A DNA stretch of 64,000 nt. It comes from Centropus unirufus. Taxonomy: Eukaryota; Chordata; Aves; Cuculiformes; Centropidae. Each line of letters opens with the position of its first letter. Position 1 is the first letter of the stretch. A model generated the notes under the pieces. The model worked only from the letters and a program-made list of their open reading frames with translations. It was not told where the DNA came from and did not search any database. The translations under genes and the position numbers were made by a program. Shown here piece by piece: positions 1 through 12,657 of this stretch. Location of the stretch: contig VYZI01000257.1 of NCBI GenBank assembly GCA_013397695.1, positions 442,494 through 506,493 of the forward strand, in the 5' to 3' direction.

Positions 1-1489
1 TACAGCTGGTTGAGCACACCACGAGTCAATACAGGATTCGCTTTCTGCATTCAAGAAATTCCACACATTTTTACTGAAAGGATGAATGATAGTAGCACTT
101 ACACATCCCTTCTTATCAACCAGGAAATTGAAACGTCCACTAGTAAAATTATTTTGTAGCCATTTGTTGTGAATGCACTGACTGAATCCATAAGATTGAG
201 AGCATCAAACTCTGAGTTAGTTTTGATGATCCTTTGCTGGTCAATAAGCTGATATGTGAGTCTTGCTCTTCTTTGAGCATGTGCATGTATGTTTTACGTG
301 TAAGATGAACCAGAAGTGAATCACTTCTGTTTTCTTTTTAGGGAAATCATAAATGTTGTACAAGGGCTTCAATCTGAATCAAGGTTTTAGTGAAGTCGTT
401 ATGGAGGCAGCCTCATGGAGTCAGAGAACTTGTATTCGTTGCTTAGCACTTGCAGTGAGATGCCACATAGCCATCAGTAAGAGAGACTATCATGCTGTTC
501 TCCGAGTAAAGAACTTGCATAGCATTCCAAATACATTTGCTAAAATGCATATAATGATGATAGAGCTAGGGTGAGTTTCAGTCTGTGGCTTTTCCCCCTG
601 GTAAAATAAATGAGGGTTATTTTTCTGACCCTGCTGTGTGTTAGTGTAGCATGAAAATCCTTTTTATTGAAAAAAGGTTGCATAGTTAGTTCTAGGGCTT
701 GAATTTACCCTCAAATTGCAGGAAATATATTGTGGCTTTCCTATAACATTTAAATCTGTAAGGGTTAAGAGTGAATTATGTGCTTTAAACGGGATGTTAA
801 CTTGAGATAATGTAACTGCATTGATAAGGCTTAGGATACACTTTAAATAGATTTTGTACTCAGTAGCGGTCTTGACTGTGTCTCATTACAAGAGGAATTG
901 GAAACAAAACTCCTCTATCTTCAGTAGAAATACCTACCATCGTGTGTCATAATAATATTGCTGTTTATGTAGGTACTTGCTACCTACAGTCTGTTTCCAA
1001 GGCAAAAGAGACATTGATGTTAGCGTGGCTCAGCTAGACGTCCCCCGCAGATGTCTCCATTTTCAGTGGTAAGGACGGCAAAGCCACCCAGCAATTTTCT
1101 TTCAGTGGCTAACATGTTATAGCACCGCATCTTTGGGAAGAAGTAATAACATTTAGGCGTATTAAGTATGGCTACTACATTTTGAAATAATATTGACAAG
1201 AATAATAACAAAATCCCCAGCAATGAATCCAAATATGATTTCAGCTGCTAATGCTGTTCTAGTTGGACCAAAGTTTCTGTACTCTGACCAGGCGACTGTT
1301 GGCGTCATTGAAAGCCCAGATGACAAGGCTTAAGGAGAACATTACTGAAAGTCATTTTGCAGAGAATTCAGCTCCTCGGGTGGGCAGTTTTATTTGTGCA
1401 AGCCTTTGGAAAGGAGATGGGATTTCAGTCAGACTTGCGCAACTTGGACTTTGGTCACTGAGCCAAGCAAGTTACAACAGCCCAGCCGG
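1..1489. other. Gene-free AT-rich sequence
   Basis: No recognisable gene, RNA or repeat was found here. Short open frames exist on both strands (up to about 75 codons) but match no family I know. A hydrophobic minus-strand frame around 1020-1232 was considered and dropped. GC content rises near 1480, at the edge of a small CpG island. Confidence 0.6.
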
Positions 1490-1730
1490 GTGACTGTGGG
1501 CACAGATACCAGAGGAGCCGTGAAGATCGGGCTTAGGGGAAGGAACTGCGTAGGAAGCGGCGTTCGTGGCCGCTGCCGGTGGGGCGGGCCGGGTGCTCCC
1601 GCCTGGGGGACCCCCAGGCCACCTCCCCGGTGCCTCCCGCCGTGCGTTGCTCAATGGCGCCACCTGCCGGCGCTGGCGGGCGCGGCCCGGGCTGCCAGCT
1701 CGGCGCTGAAGTGGGGGTTAACCTTCCCGG
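1490..1730. promoter_or_regulatory. Small isolated CpG island
   Basis: A sharply GC-rich block sits in otherwise AT-rich DNA. By eye it holds roughly two dozen CpG dinucleotides in about 200 bp, a density otherwise seen only at the GRM7 promoter. It contains a GC box (GGGGCGGGCC at 1581-1590, Sp1/KLF type) and a strong CTCF-like motif at 1655-1673. No coding exon is recognisable next to it. It could be the promoter of an unannotated non-coding transcript, the first exon of a gene extending left, or an orphan CpG island acting as enhancer or insulator. The CpG density is visible directly; the function is inferred. Confidence 0.6.
1655..1673 (-). promoter_or_regulatory. Candidate CTCF binding site
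   Basis: The plus strand reads GCGCCACCTGCCGGC at 1657-1671. This fits the reverse-strand CTCF core (GCGCC-M-Y-CT-R-S-TGGC) at all but one position, a C where T is usual. The forward motif is therefore on the minus strand. It lies inside the small CpG island, a common setting for constitutive CTCF sites. Occupancy cannot be judged from sequence. Confidence 0.5.
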
Positions 1731-1740
1731 ACACTTGCTT

Positions 1741-4700
1741 TGTCACTCTTAGCGGGATATGAAAGGATATTGTGGGGAATATTGGGGAGAAACTCACGTC
1801 CTTGCATTAAGTCACCAAGCTTTTTGCTGTCTCTCGCCGTGTTACACCCCTAACATTGCACAAAGTTAAGATCCCAGTAGTGCTCATGTAAAAGATGGAT
1901 AATTTTTTTCCTTGTTGACCGAAACTACTATTGATCAGTTCCAAGCAGCTATTTTTCAAGCAGCAGGTGCACGCGCACGTTATTGTATTAACTTTAAGTT
2001 GTATGTTTTGGGGTTTAGATTATATACATGTGAACTTGGCCTTAGTCACAGACAGCAGAAGGGCTCAAAGAGCTTTGATTTCATCTTTGTTCCCACCACC
2101 GATAAAACCTGGTTCCCACCAGCCCTAGTTACTGTGCATTTCTGCATCCCACAATACGATCATAGCCACAAGTCTGCACAGTGCCCCTACTTAGGTCCGA
2201 ATCTCTGCATGATTAACTTTAATATTAATATCTGGGGAACTGCAGACTTAATTTCTCCCTTGGAAGTGCTCAAAGTAGGAAGAAAGGCCATCTCACCACC
2301 AAATAAGAGACATTATAGAAAGGAAATAGTGAAAAAAAAGTTGTTGGAAATGGTTTTACTATTGAAAAGAAGCACATTTCATGCCCTACTGAGATTTATC
2401 TTCCCTAGGAAGATGTTTTGTCCTGTAACGAAACAGCCAGCCAGTTTCTTGTAAGCTCCTCGAGGTGCAAGTTTGTGTGAGCTGTCGAAATACGTTGGGT
2501 TTCTGAAGCCCGCCTTTAGTGCACATTGCATGGCACGCAAGAGTGTCACTACCTTTGTGCATTCAGGTAAGACCTTGTCCTGTGCAATTCTAGTGGTTGT
2601 TCCTAACTCAAAGTCGGAAAGGTATCCCCATGTTAAGAAACATAATGTAAGAAAATTTTCCCGTGAGTCACACTGCTTGCTACGGTCCTTGGGGAGGAGA
2701 AAAAAAAGTTGCATCACTTTCTGGTGATGAGAATGATTGGAAGCTCAATTTGTTATCCCTTCACACTGTTTCAGTAGAAGTGCAAGGCTTCCAGAAACCC
2801 TATGAAACCTGTATTGGAGAAACAATGCGTAATGTTCTTGTGCAACAGGCACCACATCTTTCCTGCTGTTCCTGGCAAGTCTGCCCCAGTACTCTGACCC
2901 ACCACCCCCCAGATCAGTAACACAGGTAATGCATGCTCCAAGCAGGTTTGATCACTTGCTGGAAGCTCTTCTAATATCCTAAGAATGAGAGAGGAGTATG
3001 TACCCATTAAAAGAGGAGTAAATTATTCCCTGTTGCTATTAGTCACAGCACTGTTGCATTATACATGACTCCTCGTGGATCAAAGCTGCAGCAAAAGGCA
3101 GCTTCTCTCTCTTGTTAAGGATTAGTCTCTTTGGCAGGGAGATGGCATGGGATAACCTCTCCTTTTCTCAATAAACTGTCAGGCTTTCACCCTTTCCTGT
3201 AAACATTTCATAACTAGCATAAGTACTATAAACACACAGAGGAGGGGAGTATTTGTTATTATATTGTGGTAGGGAGAGTCTCAAACACATCTGTGATTTT
3301 GACTAGTCTCTCTCTTTTGGTGTGTGCTGTGTCTTACCAGGATGTATATAAATGCCATACCCCCTTTTGGAAGTGTTAGCTGCAATTATCTAATTAGATG
3401 TCTTAGAGTATTTGAAAAAAAAGTCTTTTACATAAGATGAAGCACTACAGATTTGAAAAAGCTGAATAAATGAATGACACAAAATTCTGATTCAAATAAT
3501 TTTAATTTCTAAGCCCTGCATTATGACTTTTTTTTTAAAGAAGTTTGAGCTCAGAGGCTAATGGAAGACATGATGTGATATAGGATAATTGCCAAGCTTT
3601 TGTGGTACTCTAATGGGATTTTAAACAATGATTCGCCCACACGAAGTTTGCCGGGCTTTTGCATATTTTCAGGCACTTGAGTTCACCACCATTCAGGTTG
3701 AATGCAAAAAAAAAACCCAGAGAGAACTGACTTCATTACTTGCACTCTGGAAGTGACTTGACAGCCGTTTAGAAAAATACTTAACATTCACCAATTTCTC
3801 TAGTTCCTCCTGTCCCTTAGGAGCAGACTGAGAACAGATCCATTTGTCTCCATCCTGTCCAACAGCCTGGTGTGCAGCAGCAGCTCAGACGCAGCAGCCA
3901 GTGATGCCCCAGCGCTTTGATTCATGTGATCAACAGTCCCAAAGTTCTACCTGAAAGGATGGAAAATACTGTGTGACCCAGGAGACCAGTAATGATTGTT
4001 GTGTGTAGTGAGATGATTGGGCTGTGGTTTGTGTCAACAAATAAAGCACAACCAAATGATAAAGATCCTTTTATTTTGCATTTCTTAAATCCTTGCTTTA
4101 AAGCTGACCTTATTCTCAATGTTAAGTATGGTCTGGTGTGACACAACCGAATTGATAAGTGTGTTTAACCTATGATTTATTTAGGTCTTAGTGACTCCTT
4201 TTGACAAAAGTTTGTATTAATTGGTTCGTTAATTTACTCTAAAGCTTCCATCATCTTCCTTTTGACTTGTATTCCATGAAATATCAGTTGTTTGGGTAAC
4301 TTTGTAGTGCTGTAAGTGTGAGAAAAATATTTTTTGGGGGGGAGGCTGTTGGTTGGTGGAGTCTCTCATGCAGCTATGGGTTTCCTTAAACGGTTTCAGC
4401 CCTGAAACTGCAGCCAGCAGTGGCCACTAGCTCTGGGGAGACTGGCTCTTCATGTCCACAAAGCATGGAAAGGATAATCCCTTCATAACAAGGTAAATGT
4501 GATATTTATCATGCTACAATTTATTATATGTTAGGACAGAACAAGTGTTGGCTTTTACTGTGGCAGATTTTTGTTTTATCCACCAAACTCATTGCTGGAT
4601 CAAGATGATGCTTGCTTCTCTTGAGTCATATGGAGGAGGTTTTTTTGGCACCTAATACGTTAACATGTGTGTATTCTTTGTGGCTGCAATTTCAACAAAT

Positions 4701-7700
4701 GTTTTGAAATTATGACAGAGAAAATTACTTTTCTTTCCTACATTAACAAGTAGGTGTCGTGTATTTTAATTACTGTGACCAAGCTTCAATTACAGCTGAT
4801 AAACATATGGAGATTAAGCTGCAAAAAAGAGAGGAACACTTACATTTTCTTAGGTAATTGCCCCAAAGACAAATAGAAAAGAGGAGGGAGAAGAAGGGTG
4901 GACAAAATTATGGCAAATCTACTTATTATAACTGCAATACAGGGCTTTTACTGTATATAGCACACTTCATGAACTCAAAGAACTGTATTTATGTAGTAGA
5001 ACTTTATCTCTTTGTGATAAACAGTAATGTCCTTAGATCAACCTAAGCACTAAGGTACAGGTATGACCCCACGTATAAAATAAGCCAGCAAAAGTCTGTG
5101 CCACATTTTGGCTGAGGTGTGCACATGTGTCCCTGTAGCTTGCAACAGTGTTATATGAATGTACTGTAGGATCAAAACATCAGCATAATCTTCTGATCCA
5201 ATAACAAGTATAACTATAATTGAAATAAAATGTGTTTTAGAGAAGTGCCCTCTTTTTTTCTTTTCTAAACATTGAGCTCTGTGGGAAATCCCAGAAGACC
5301 TTGGGAAGTTTATATAGGCTCACAGATGCTCCTGTTTCTCTCAAGATTCAATATTTGCAGACTCATTGAAAAGGTTTTCCTGTTTTGTACAAGAGTTGGT
5401 GGAACGACTGCTGTGCTATGAACATGCACCATGGCTGTTGCTGCAACATGTGGTATGCTCACATATACAACCCAAGAGATGTATGATGATGCATTTCCTC
5501 ACGGTGCAATTTCTAGAAACATCAATTATCATTAAAACATTTCTGTGACATAGCTTTTTCAGTGGTGTAGACTGACTGACCAAAGTACCTTGGAGCCAAA
5601 GATTAAGTAGTTTCCTAACGGCTTTTGAAATAATCATATATTAATGAATTTTCACTAGCATTTGAAATCTGTTAAGAACTGTGCTTCCACACCTTTATTG
5701 TGTTACTCTAGGCTTGTTTTAGGATGAAGACACAGATGTCTAGCAGTGTGCTGCAACCAAGAAAAGAGAAGTTCTGTGACCAGCTGAGGAGACAAGTTGG
5801 ATACATTTTACTCCTGCAAACGATAGGATAACATATTGTTCCAGAGGGAGACAGCATTTGCCCGTCTGCTTGGCACTAAGTTTTCTGCCTGAAAGAACAA
5901 GAGTTGGCCCTAGAACAAGTCTGTGGTTAAACTTCCCTTGATCTTTGAAGAAACCCTTAGGTTCCTTTGGCAGCTCTTCTGAGGTTAAAACAGAAGAGGA
6001 CAGACACACTGGGCATAAGCTGCCATCCTTTCCAGCAATCCCTGCAGCTTTATGGCCTCTTACAAAAGCTGAGGATTTAACGACCTCAAATAAAACCTGG
6101 GATCCCTCAGAAGAGTTTCTGGTAAGTGTCTTCTGGCGGAAGTATATCCTATGTTTTTCTAATAATGTAATGTTATTTTGAGAGAATGTTGAAATAATCC
6201 ATTTTGAGAGACTCTATTAGTTCTTATAGCATTTAAATTTATGTCTTTTGTGATGTACCCTATTTTGCAGGTCTAACAAAGATAGCAATATGATTTGGTG
6301 CCATGATATGGAGTTCTGGTAATTATAAAGACCTTTGCGTGTATGTAGTCTATAGAAATAAAGAGGATTTTTTTTTTTGCTACCTTATACACTTTGTGTA
6401 CGTGAAAGCCTTTAATTTAGCTTCAGATAATTTTATAATACTTCCTCACAGACTGAATTTAGTGACTTTTGACAGCCGAGCTGTAGGCCAGCTGGCTGCC
6501 CAGGGCTTCTGTCCCTTGCAAGCCTTCCTCCAGTCATTTGGCTTCAGTAACTTGAAATTAATATTGACTGTTGTAAGTTCTCACAAACAATACTTTGATA
6601 TGTTGAAGCCCCCTTACATTTTTATTTATAGTTCAGATACTAGTAAAATAAATAATTTAGGGCTGCTGGTGTTGCCAGTAGTGAGGGTTGTTCGGCAGCT
6701 GGAGCTCTGTGTGTGTTGCTAGAGGCACAGCCCTACATGCTTAATACTAACAGCTAAGCACGAGTGCAATGAATCTATCACCTTTTAAATGAGCTTCAAC
6801 TGGTCATTTGAAGTTATCCTACCTGAATTCTAGCCCCACCAAGATAAGACAAAAGAGTTTCCTCTGTTGAGCACCTAAACAAACCTACATATGTCAAACA
6901 CCTGTTCACACAAGGTATTTGGACTGTAGAACTTGAAGATGGTATTGTACTCGGCTTCCTTGTAAATCCCTAGGACTGACCTGCAGACACAGCATTCGGT
7001 GGTTATTATCTGGAGCCAAGGGTGGTACCAACACTTTGCCTCTTCTGCATTCTCTGTGTACTTCAAACAGATAAAATTTAGGGTATTAGTCAGATGTTAA
7101 AGATTGAAATTTCTCTATGGCCTCTAACTTGCTGATTTTGTGAGCAGCATTTTATTTGGCAATAATATCAACAGCATATCAAGTCCTTTCTTAAGCATAG
7201 TCAGCATCAGGGGAAAAGTTCACTGCAGATACCAAAAATTTTCTTTTTCAGTAATAAACACAGAAGCCTCCAGACATGCCTTTTTGCTCGTAGCATGTAT
7301 AAAGGTTAATTGCCACACTTTTGTGTTTCCCTTTGTAATGAAGAGTTGAGCATTAGGTGCTTTTCACTGCAGTTGCTGACGACTGAAGTTAATCTTTTTG
7401 ATCATTGCAGAAAAAGGCGCACACTCTAGAACAGATTCTACTCAAAATGCACTGGCTGTCTGTATTTGGGAGCACGTCTACATCTAGGAAAATCTGGAAT
7501 TGTAGTTTTAAGAATTTAAAGAATCGTAGTTTGAATTCTGATTGGTCTGAGAGTTGATTGAAAGTTATGCAAACAAAAGGTAACTCCCTGGTTGAGGTTG
7601 TTACAGGACAAGTCATGACTATGTTGCAACCTGCACAGAAATTACATTGCCAGAAGCTGTGTTATTAAGATCTATTCTGTTTGCTGCTGTTCTTCTCGGT

Positions 7701-10700
7701 TTCACATTTTTGTTGTCTTATGAAATTTTCCTCTAGTAATTTTTTTCAGGCCTTTCCTCATTCACACGAGAAAAAATCAGGGCTGCATTAGTGAAAGAAA
7801 CTGGGCTTTTTTTTTTTTTCAAACTACTGCAGGTAGTCGCTGCTTTAAGAGAGCAGGTAGGAGCACGTCTGGGGAAAGCAATGTTTCTTCTGACAGTGAG
7901 GAACATGGTGGGCAGCAGTAGCCAGCAAAATACTTGGGTATGCCACACACTTTGACAGCTTTATATTACACACACAGCTGAAAAAATGCATGTCATTAAA
8001 TCGTTTGGGTGTTATACACTTGTTGCTGGTACATTACCATTGTGAAAAGATATTTACTTGATTGTGTTACTAAAGAAGTCTTATGCTTAAGAAATTAAGT
8101 CACATGGAAAGATCTGCTGTAGTATACAATTATGGGAAGAAAAAAAAAAAATTGTCCTTAGGATGGTTTGAAAGGAATTCTGTCTCATCTGATTAGGATA
8201 AAAGGCTGCTTTGTCTTCTTAAATTATTTTTTTCTGTATTTAAATAAATCTTCTGAAATGCTTGCGTGCCTGCAAGAATTATAAAGGGCTGTTCAGACCT
8301 AAATCAAGTGTTCCAGTGTTGCTGCATGAATCTTCCAAGGCAATAAACTTTTGGTACCTTTGACAAGTTTTATGATTCCAGATAGGTGCACTGTGTTATG
8401 TACCATATTTCAAAGTAACGCATCTGAATAGATCATATCAATTTTTATATGCTAATAATTTGTTTTGGTATTTTAATACTAGGAGCTATAATTCACATCT
8501 ATCATGTTCCTTAGACTGCAAATAATTTGAATAATATTTAGAGAAAAATCACTTTAGGAATATCTCCAGTACCACATTTTTCCATTGTGCAAGTAAAGCA
8601 AGGATAAACAAGTCTAGAAATTAAAAAAAAAAATATAAAAAAAATTGGATTGAAGCTCATCAGCTTCAGCTCAGTCTTGTTCCTTCTGATGTTTTTCTTT
8701 CCCTTAGCCATGGCACATTTTCAGTTTTCTGAGTGTTTGGACTCTTTTCCATTTCCTGTAGTAAATTCTTGGGTAAGCATATCAGTCTTGCTATTTGCAC
8801 ACTTTTCCCCCCTAGAAGTATAAGCTAAATGTTTCCTTTTTTAAGCTTACCTCAAACTCCCACTGATATTCATGGTGTGTTACAGAGTTTTACCCATTCT
8901 AATACATTACATGTTGTGGGAGTAGTTGAAACTCAATTTTGCTGTTACAAACTGGATAATGACGGCAGCAGTATTTGCAGTAGAAGCAGTGAGGTAGTGG
9001 TGGGAATGCTCTGGCAATGTTGGACAGTTATAAAGCCAATTGGAAACTATTTTGAGGGCAGGCATTACTGAAAACCAATATAATCTCTATAGTTTTGCAG
9101 CAATTCAAAATTACTCTTTCTAAACATAAGATGCATAAACGGCCGTGAAAGCTCACCAGAACATGCAGGGATTCTGAGTGTTCTATACAAAAGAAAATAA
9201 AGCAACAATGAAATAGAAAAAAAGGGGGAAAAATTGAAAATGTCTAAACACAGAGAAGATAAATGAGGCTAAAAGCCTATTCTTATTGTTTCTCTGGTAA
9301 AAATACCTTCAGTGCTAAAATGGAAAATTTCATTGTTTGGCAAACAGTTTATCAGCAACCTGATCTTGAGTACCTTTGAGATCCCACCCCAATATTTATA
9401 TTCAACCAGAAAAGCTGAGCATTATTTCCTTTTTCCCCCTGCAACTGCCTTTCTCTATATGCACGTACCTATCTTTATTAATGGTTATTTACCCTTATGT
9501 TTTATATAATAAATTCTGAGTTTCAAAACTGTTTTGACAGAGTGCTCCAGATTAGCTCTGAAAGAAATGATTGCCAAAGTGTTGAAGATATGAAATATGC
9601 AAACTTGTCTGTAAGACTTTTCCTATGCCTTCTCAACTCACAGAAGCAAAATGCTCTGGTGATTATTAGCATGCTGGTTAATTTTTCAGGAGTCAAATTT
9701 TAAAAACAAAGCACAGGGAGCACTTCACCATCACCTCCCTTTCATACGTATTACTTTGGTATTTTCCATGGAATCTGTACTTTTAATGATTTTTCAAAAA
9801 AAATTCTCTCCTCAGTTATGGCTTGGAGGGCATTGCTGTTCAGATGATGGTGTGATTTCATGGGTTTCCTTCATTCCTGCCAAGAACGCAATGCAGCCCA
9901 TAATCACACCAGAGATCAACAGTGAAAATGCTCAGAAAAAGCCCATATAAATATTGGCACCAAATCCCTGCCATGGGGGATTTCTAACATTTACCATCTT
10001 ATCATAAGCACCATGCCTTGGTGGCACTAACCGTGGCTGTAAAACAAATCAGCATCTCGTGTCTTCTGCTGCCTCTGACTTGATTTTGTATTGCTGTGCT
10101 TTCTTTCCCCAGTTTCCAATATACGTTGTTCTGCTCTCTTCCACAGAGGGAGCAGGATGAACTGATTTTCCCCCAGGCCGGGGTATTGCCAGGGATCTGA
10201 GAGCTGAGCCTGGATAACGGCAAAATGATCATCCCTCTCTGCTGGGAGAAATAAATATAACTCAGTTCTCCCTCTCTGAAGACCCATGACCTTCTGAGCT
10301 ATAGACGACCTGGTTCAGCTCCGAGCTTCACCTGAAAATAGAACATCCCCTGGCATCCAACCACTTGTCATTCAAGTTTGTTTCATGAAGACCAAACATT
10401 TCCAATTGTGAGCTTTTCATAGAAATTAATCTATTAAAAAAATGTTGATTTTGAATTCATTAATGAAAAAAAAAGTCAAAACGGAGGGGCCTCCTGACAT
10501 TTGCAGTGCTCCTCATGGCATGCTCATTAACCTATCTTTCATATGGATGACTCTTTGAAGTCAAGATGATGATTTTTCTCTGACTGTGATTTTTCATGTG
10601 CTTTTGGTTTTGTTTTAAATATCCATTAGTTAAAAACAAAATGGCCTTCATAAAAAGACCAAAGGGGAAATTGAAAGAGAAGGAGGTAGCACGTTTATTG

Positions 10701-11537
10701 ACAGTTCTCTTTTTCCTTGGAAAAAAACTCCATCGTCTTGCAAGGAGGGAAAAAAAGGGTGGCGAAGGAAACAGGGCAATATTGCAGGGACAGAGCTAGC
10801 TGGTGAGGTGGCTGCAGCAGAGCAGGGTGTGTGTGTGCCGGGTTAGGGAAGACAGAGGGACGGGTTATGGTGCCTGGCAGATGTTTAGGGTCTTGCCTTA
10901 TATCTCTGGACTGCATTCAGAAATTTTTTGTTCTAGTTGTCTGTGATAAAGGGAGTCAGCTAGCTACTCTAAATGTGTCCTTCATATCATTGCAAGAAAA
11001 TAGAGGAAAAATATTCTGAAAGGAAGAAAAAGGGTAAAACATTTCCATTTGAGAATTTTCAGGAATAACTACTTTTCGTTTTTGCCTGTGTGAAAATATC
11101 ACCACTTGGGGGAGTGGGGCAAGGCAGCAGCATTTTCTAGGTGAGTTTGATTTAATATTTATACTAAAATATATTCAGGGATGGATCCAGACACCTTATT
11201 TCTTTTGCAGTTGTGTTTACTCATAGAGCCAGCATGTAAAAAGAGGCAACTCTTCCCAAAGAAGACATTTTTTTCGTTTTGGATGACTGTATTCAAACAG
11301 GTCTCCTCAGGAAATAATTTGCAGTGAATATAGTCTTTCTTGAAGTAAAATGATGGCATCAAACAGTTGTCATATGCTGCTTTACCATGTGAAGTGTAAA
11401 TGGAGCCTTATTTGCTGATGCTGGGTTTATTCACCATTTTATTGCAAATATTGAGCCTCTTTAAGGCCTCCTTCACCAAGTTCTGACTTCTGGGAGAATG
11501 AGATACAAATGCGGCTCCTCCCTCACTTCCCTCACTC
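1741..11537. other. Gene-free AT-rich desert segment
   Basis: I see no supported gene. The longest open frame, 1912-2454 (+), opens at a TTG and resembles no known protein. Short A and T runs occur, for example near 7808-7820 and 8620-8645. A weakly coding-like minus-strand stretch near 9812-10050 has an internal stop and is treated as chance. No interspersed repeat was recognised with confidence. Confidence 0.55.
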
Positions 11538-11558
11538 TTTTTTTTTTTTTTTTTTTTT
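11538..11558. repeat. Poly-T tract (21 T)
   Basis: This is an uninterrupted run of 21 T followed by AGGG. It resembles a polypyrimidine tract plus AG acceptor, but no exon is evident downstream. It could equally be the tail of a minus-strand retroposed sequence, though I recognise none beside it. Confidence 0.9.
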
Positions 11559-12632
11559 AGGGCCATTTCTAGCTTTTGAGATCACAGTCAAGCAATGAAA
11601 GATGGGAACAACATAGTTAAACATTGTGAAAGACAAAACCAAAAGGAAAATTAACTTCAAAACCATTTAATGTTAAAATCTTGAGATGCTTAAGTAATTA
11701 TTTTATTTTCTGAGCTCTTGTCTGAGACAGAATACTCCAAGTTGGCTCTAAGACGCTGACTTAACAGGCAGCAGACTGAAACCACAAGAGACCTGGAGGA
11801 TTCAGTGTGTTCCCATTCCCCTTGTTGATATCCCCTCTCGGTCTTTCACAGCTTGGATGTCAGTAACGCGCATCTCTGGTCTCTCCAGGGCTCCCACGGA
11901 GAAATTCCCAGCTGGAGACCATGTCTGCTCTCCGTGGGACAGGTTCTTCTCTTTTAACCCCACCTTTTATGTGGCTGTGACACAGAGCTGTTTGTTTGGT
12001 CTGAGAAGTTAGAGATTGTGAGGTAAGTTTATCTGAGTGTATCTAATCATCACTGCTTGCGCTTTGAAATGAAATATCCCTTGTCTTTCAGACCAGTAAC
12101 ATACCACCCAGTTCTATGTGGCTAGGCAGAAGCGATAGACGTTGTGTTACAAAGCAAGTCAGAAAGTATTTAAATAATGAAGTTGAAAGGGAAGGAGTAG
12201 CACAGGAATGCATATATTGTAGTCTTAGGACCGTGGAAAATTACTTATTTCACACCTTCTGAGGACTATAAAGGAGGCAAAGAGTGGTAATTGTGTTAAG
12301 AATTAATCCACTTGGCTCTTCGGTATGTTGAGTTGCCCCTTTTTACAGAAAGGACAGAAAACTAGAAAGGCTGGAACCTCCCCCAAGCCTGTCTGGTGAG
12401 GCACATGGAGGAGGTCTCCTCTGTCCTCCCGGTGCCAGCTGGTTTTGTGGAGAATTTGTCTTTTAGATGCTCATGCTTTGGGGTAACTGTTCCAGTCCTG
12501 CCCTTAAGGCAAGCCATGAAATACTATAAATTGACTGTTATTTGGTTTTCTGTACCAAGGGATGACCTTGGGAGCAGGAGACCAGCTAGATCTGTCTTTC
12601 TCTAGGGAAGAAAGTTAGAGAAATTACTGCCA

Positions 12633-12657
12633 AATAATAATAATAACAGCAGCAGCA
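12633..12657. repeat. Compound AAT/AGC microsatellite
   Basis: Four AAT units are followed by AA and then three CAG/AGC units. It is short and non-coding. Confidence 0.85.

Noticed and set aside
1020..1300. Minus-strand hydrophobic frames that read like membrane-protein fragments
   Set aside because: The plausible stretches fall in different frames separated by stops, and I could not match either to a known family.
1394..1762. 122-codon open frame in the small CpG island
   Set aside because: Pro/Arg/Ala-rich reading typical of GC-rich DNA; no domain or signal.
1912..2454. 180-codon open frame
   Set aside because: Opens only with TTG, has no recognisable motif, and lies in AT-rich non-coding sequence.
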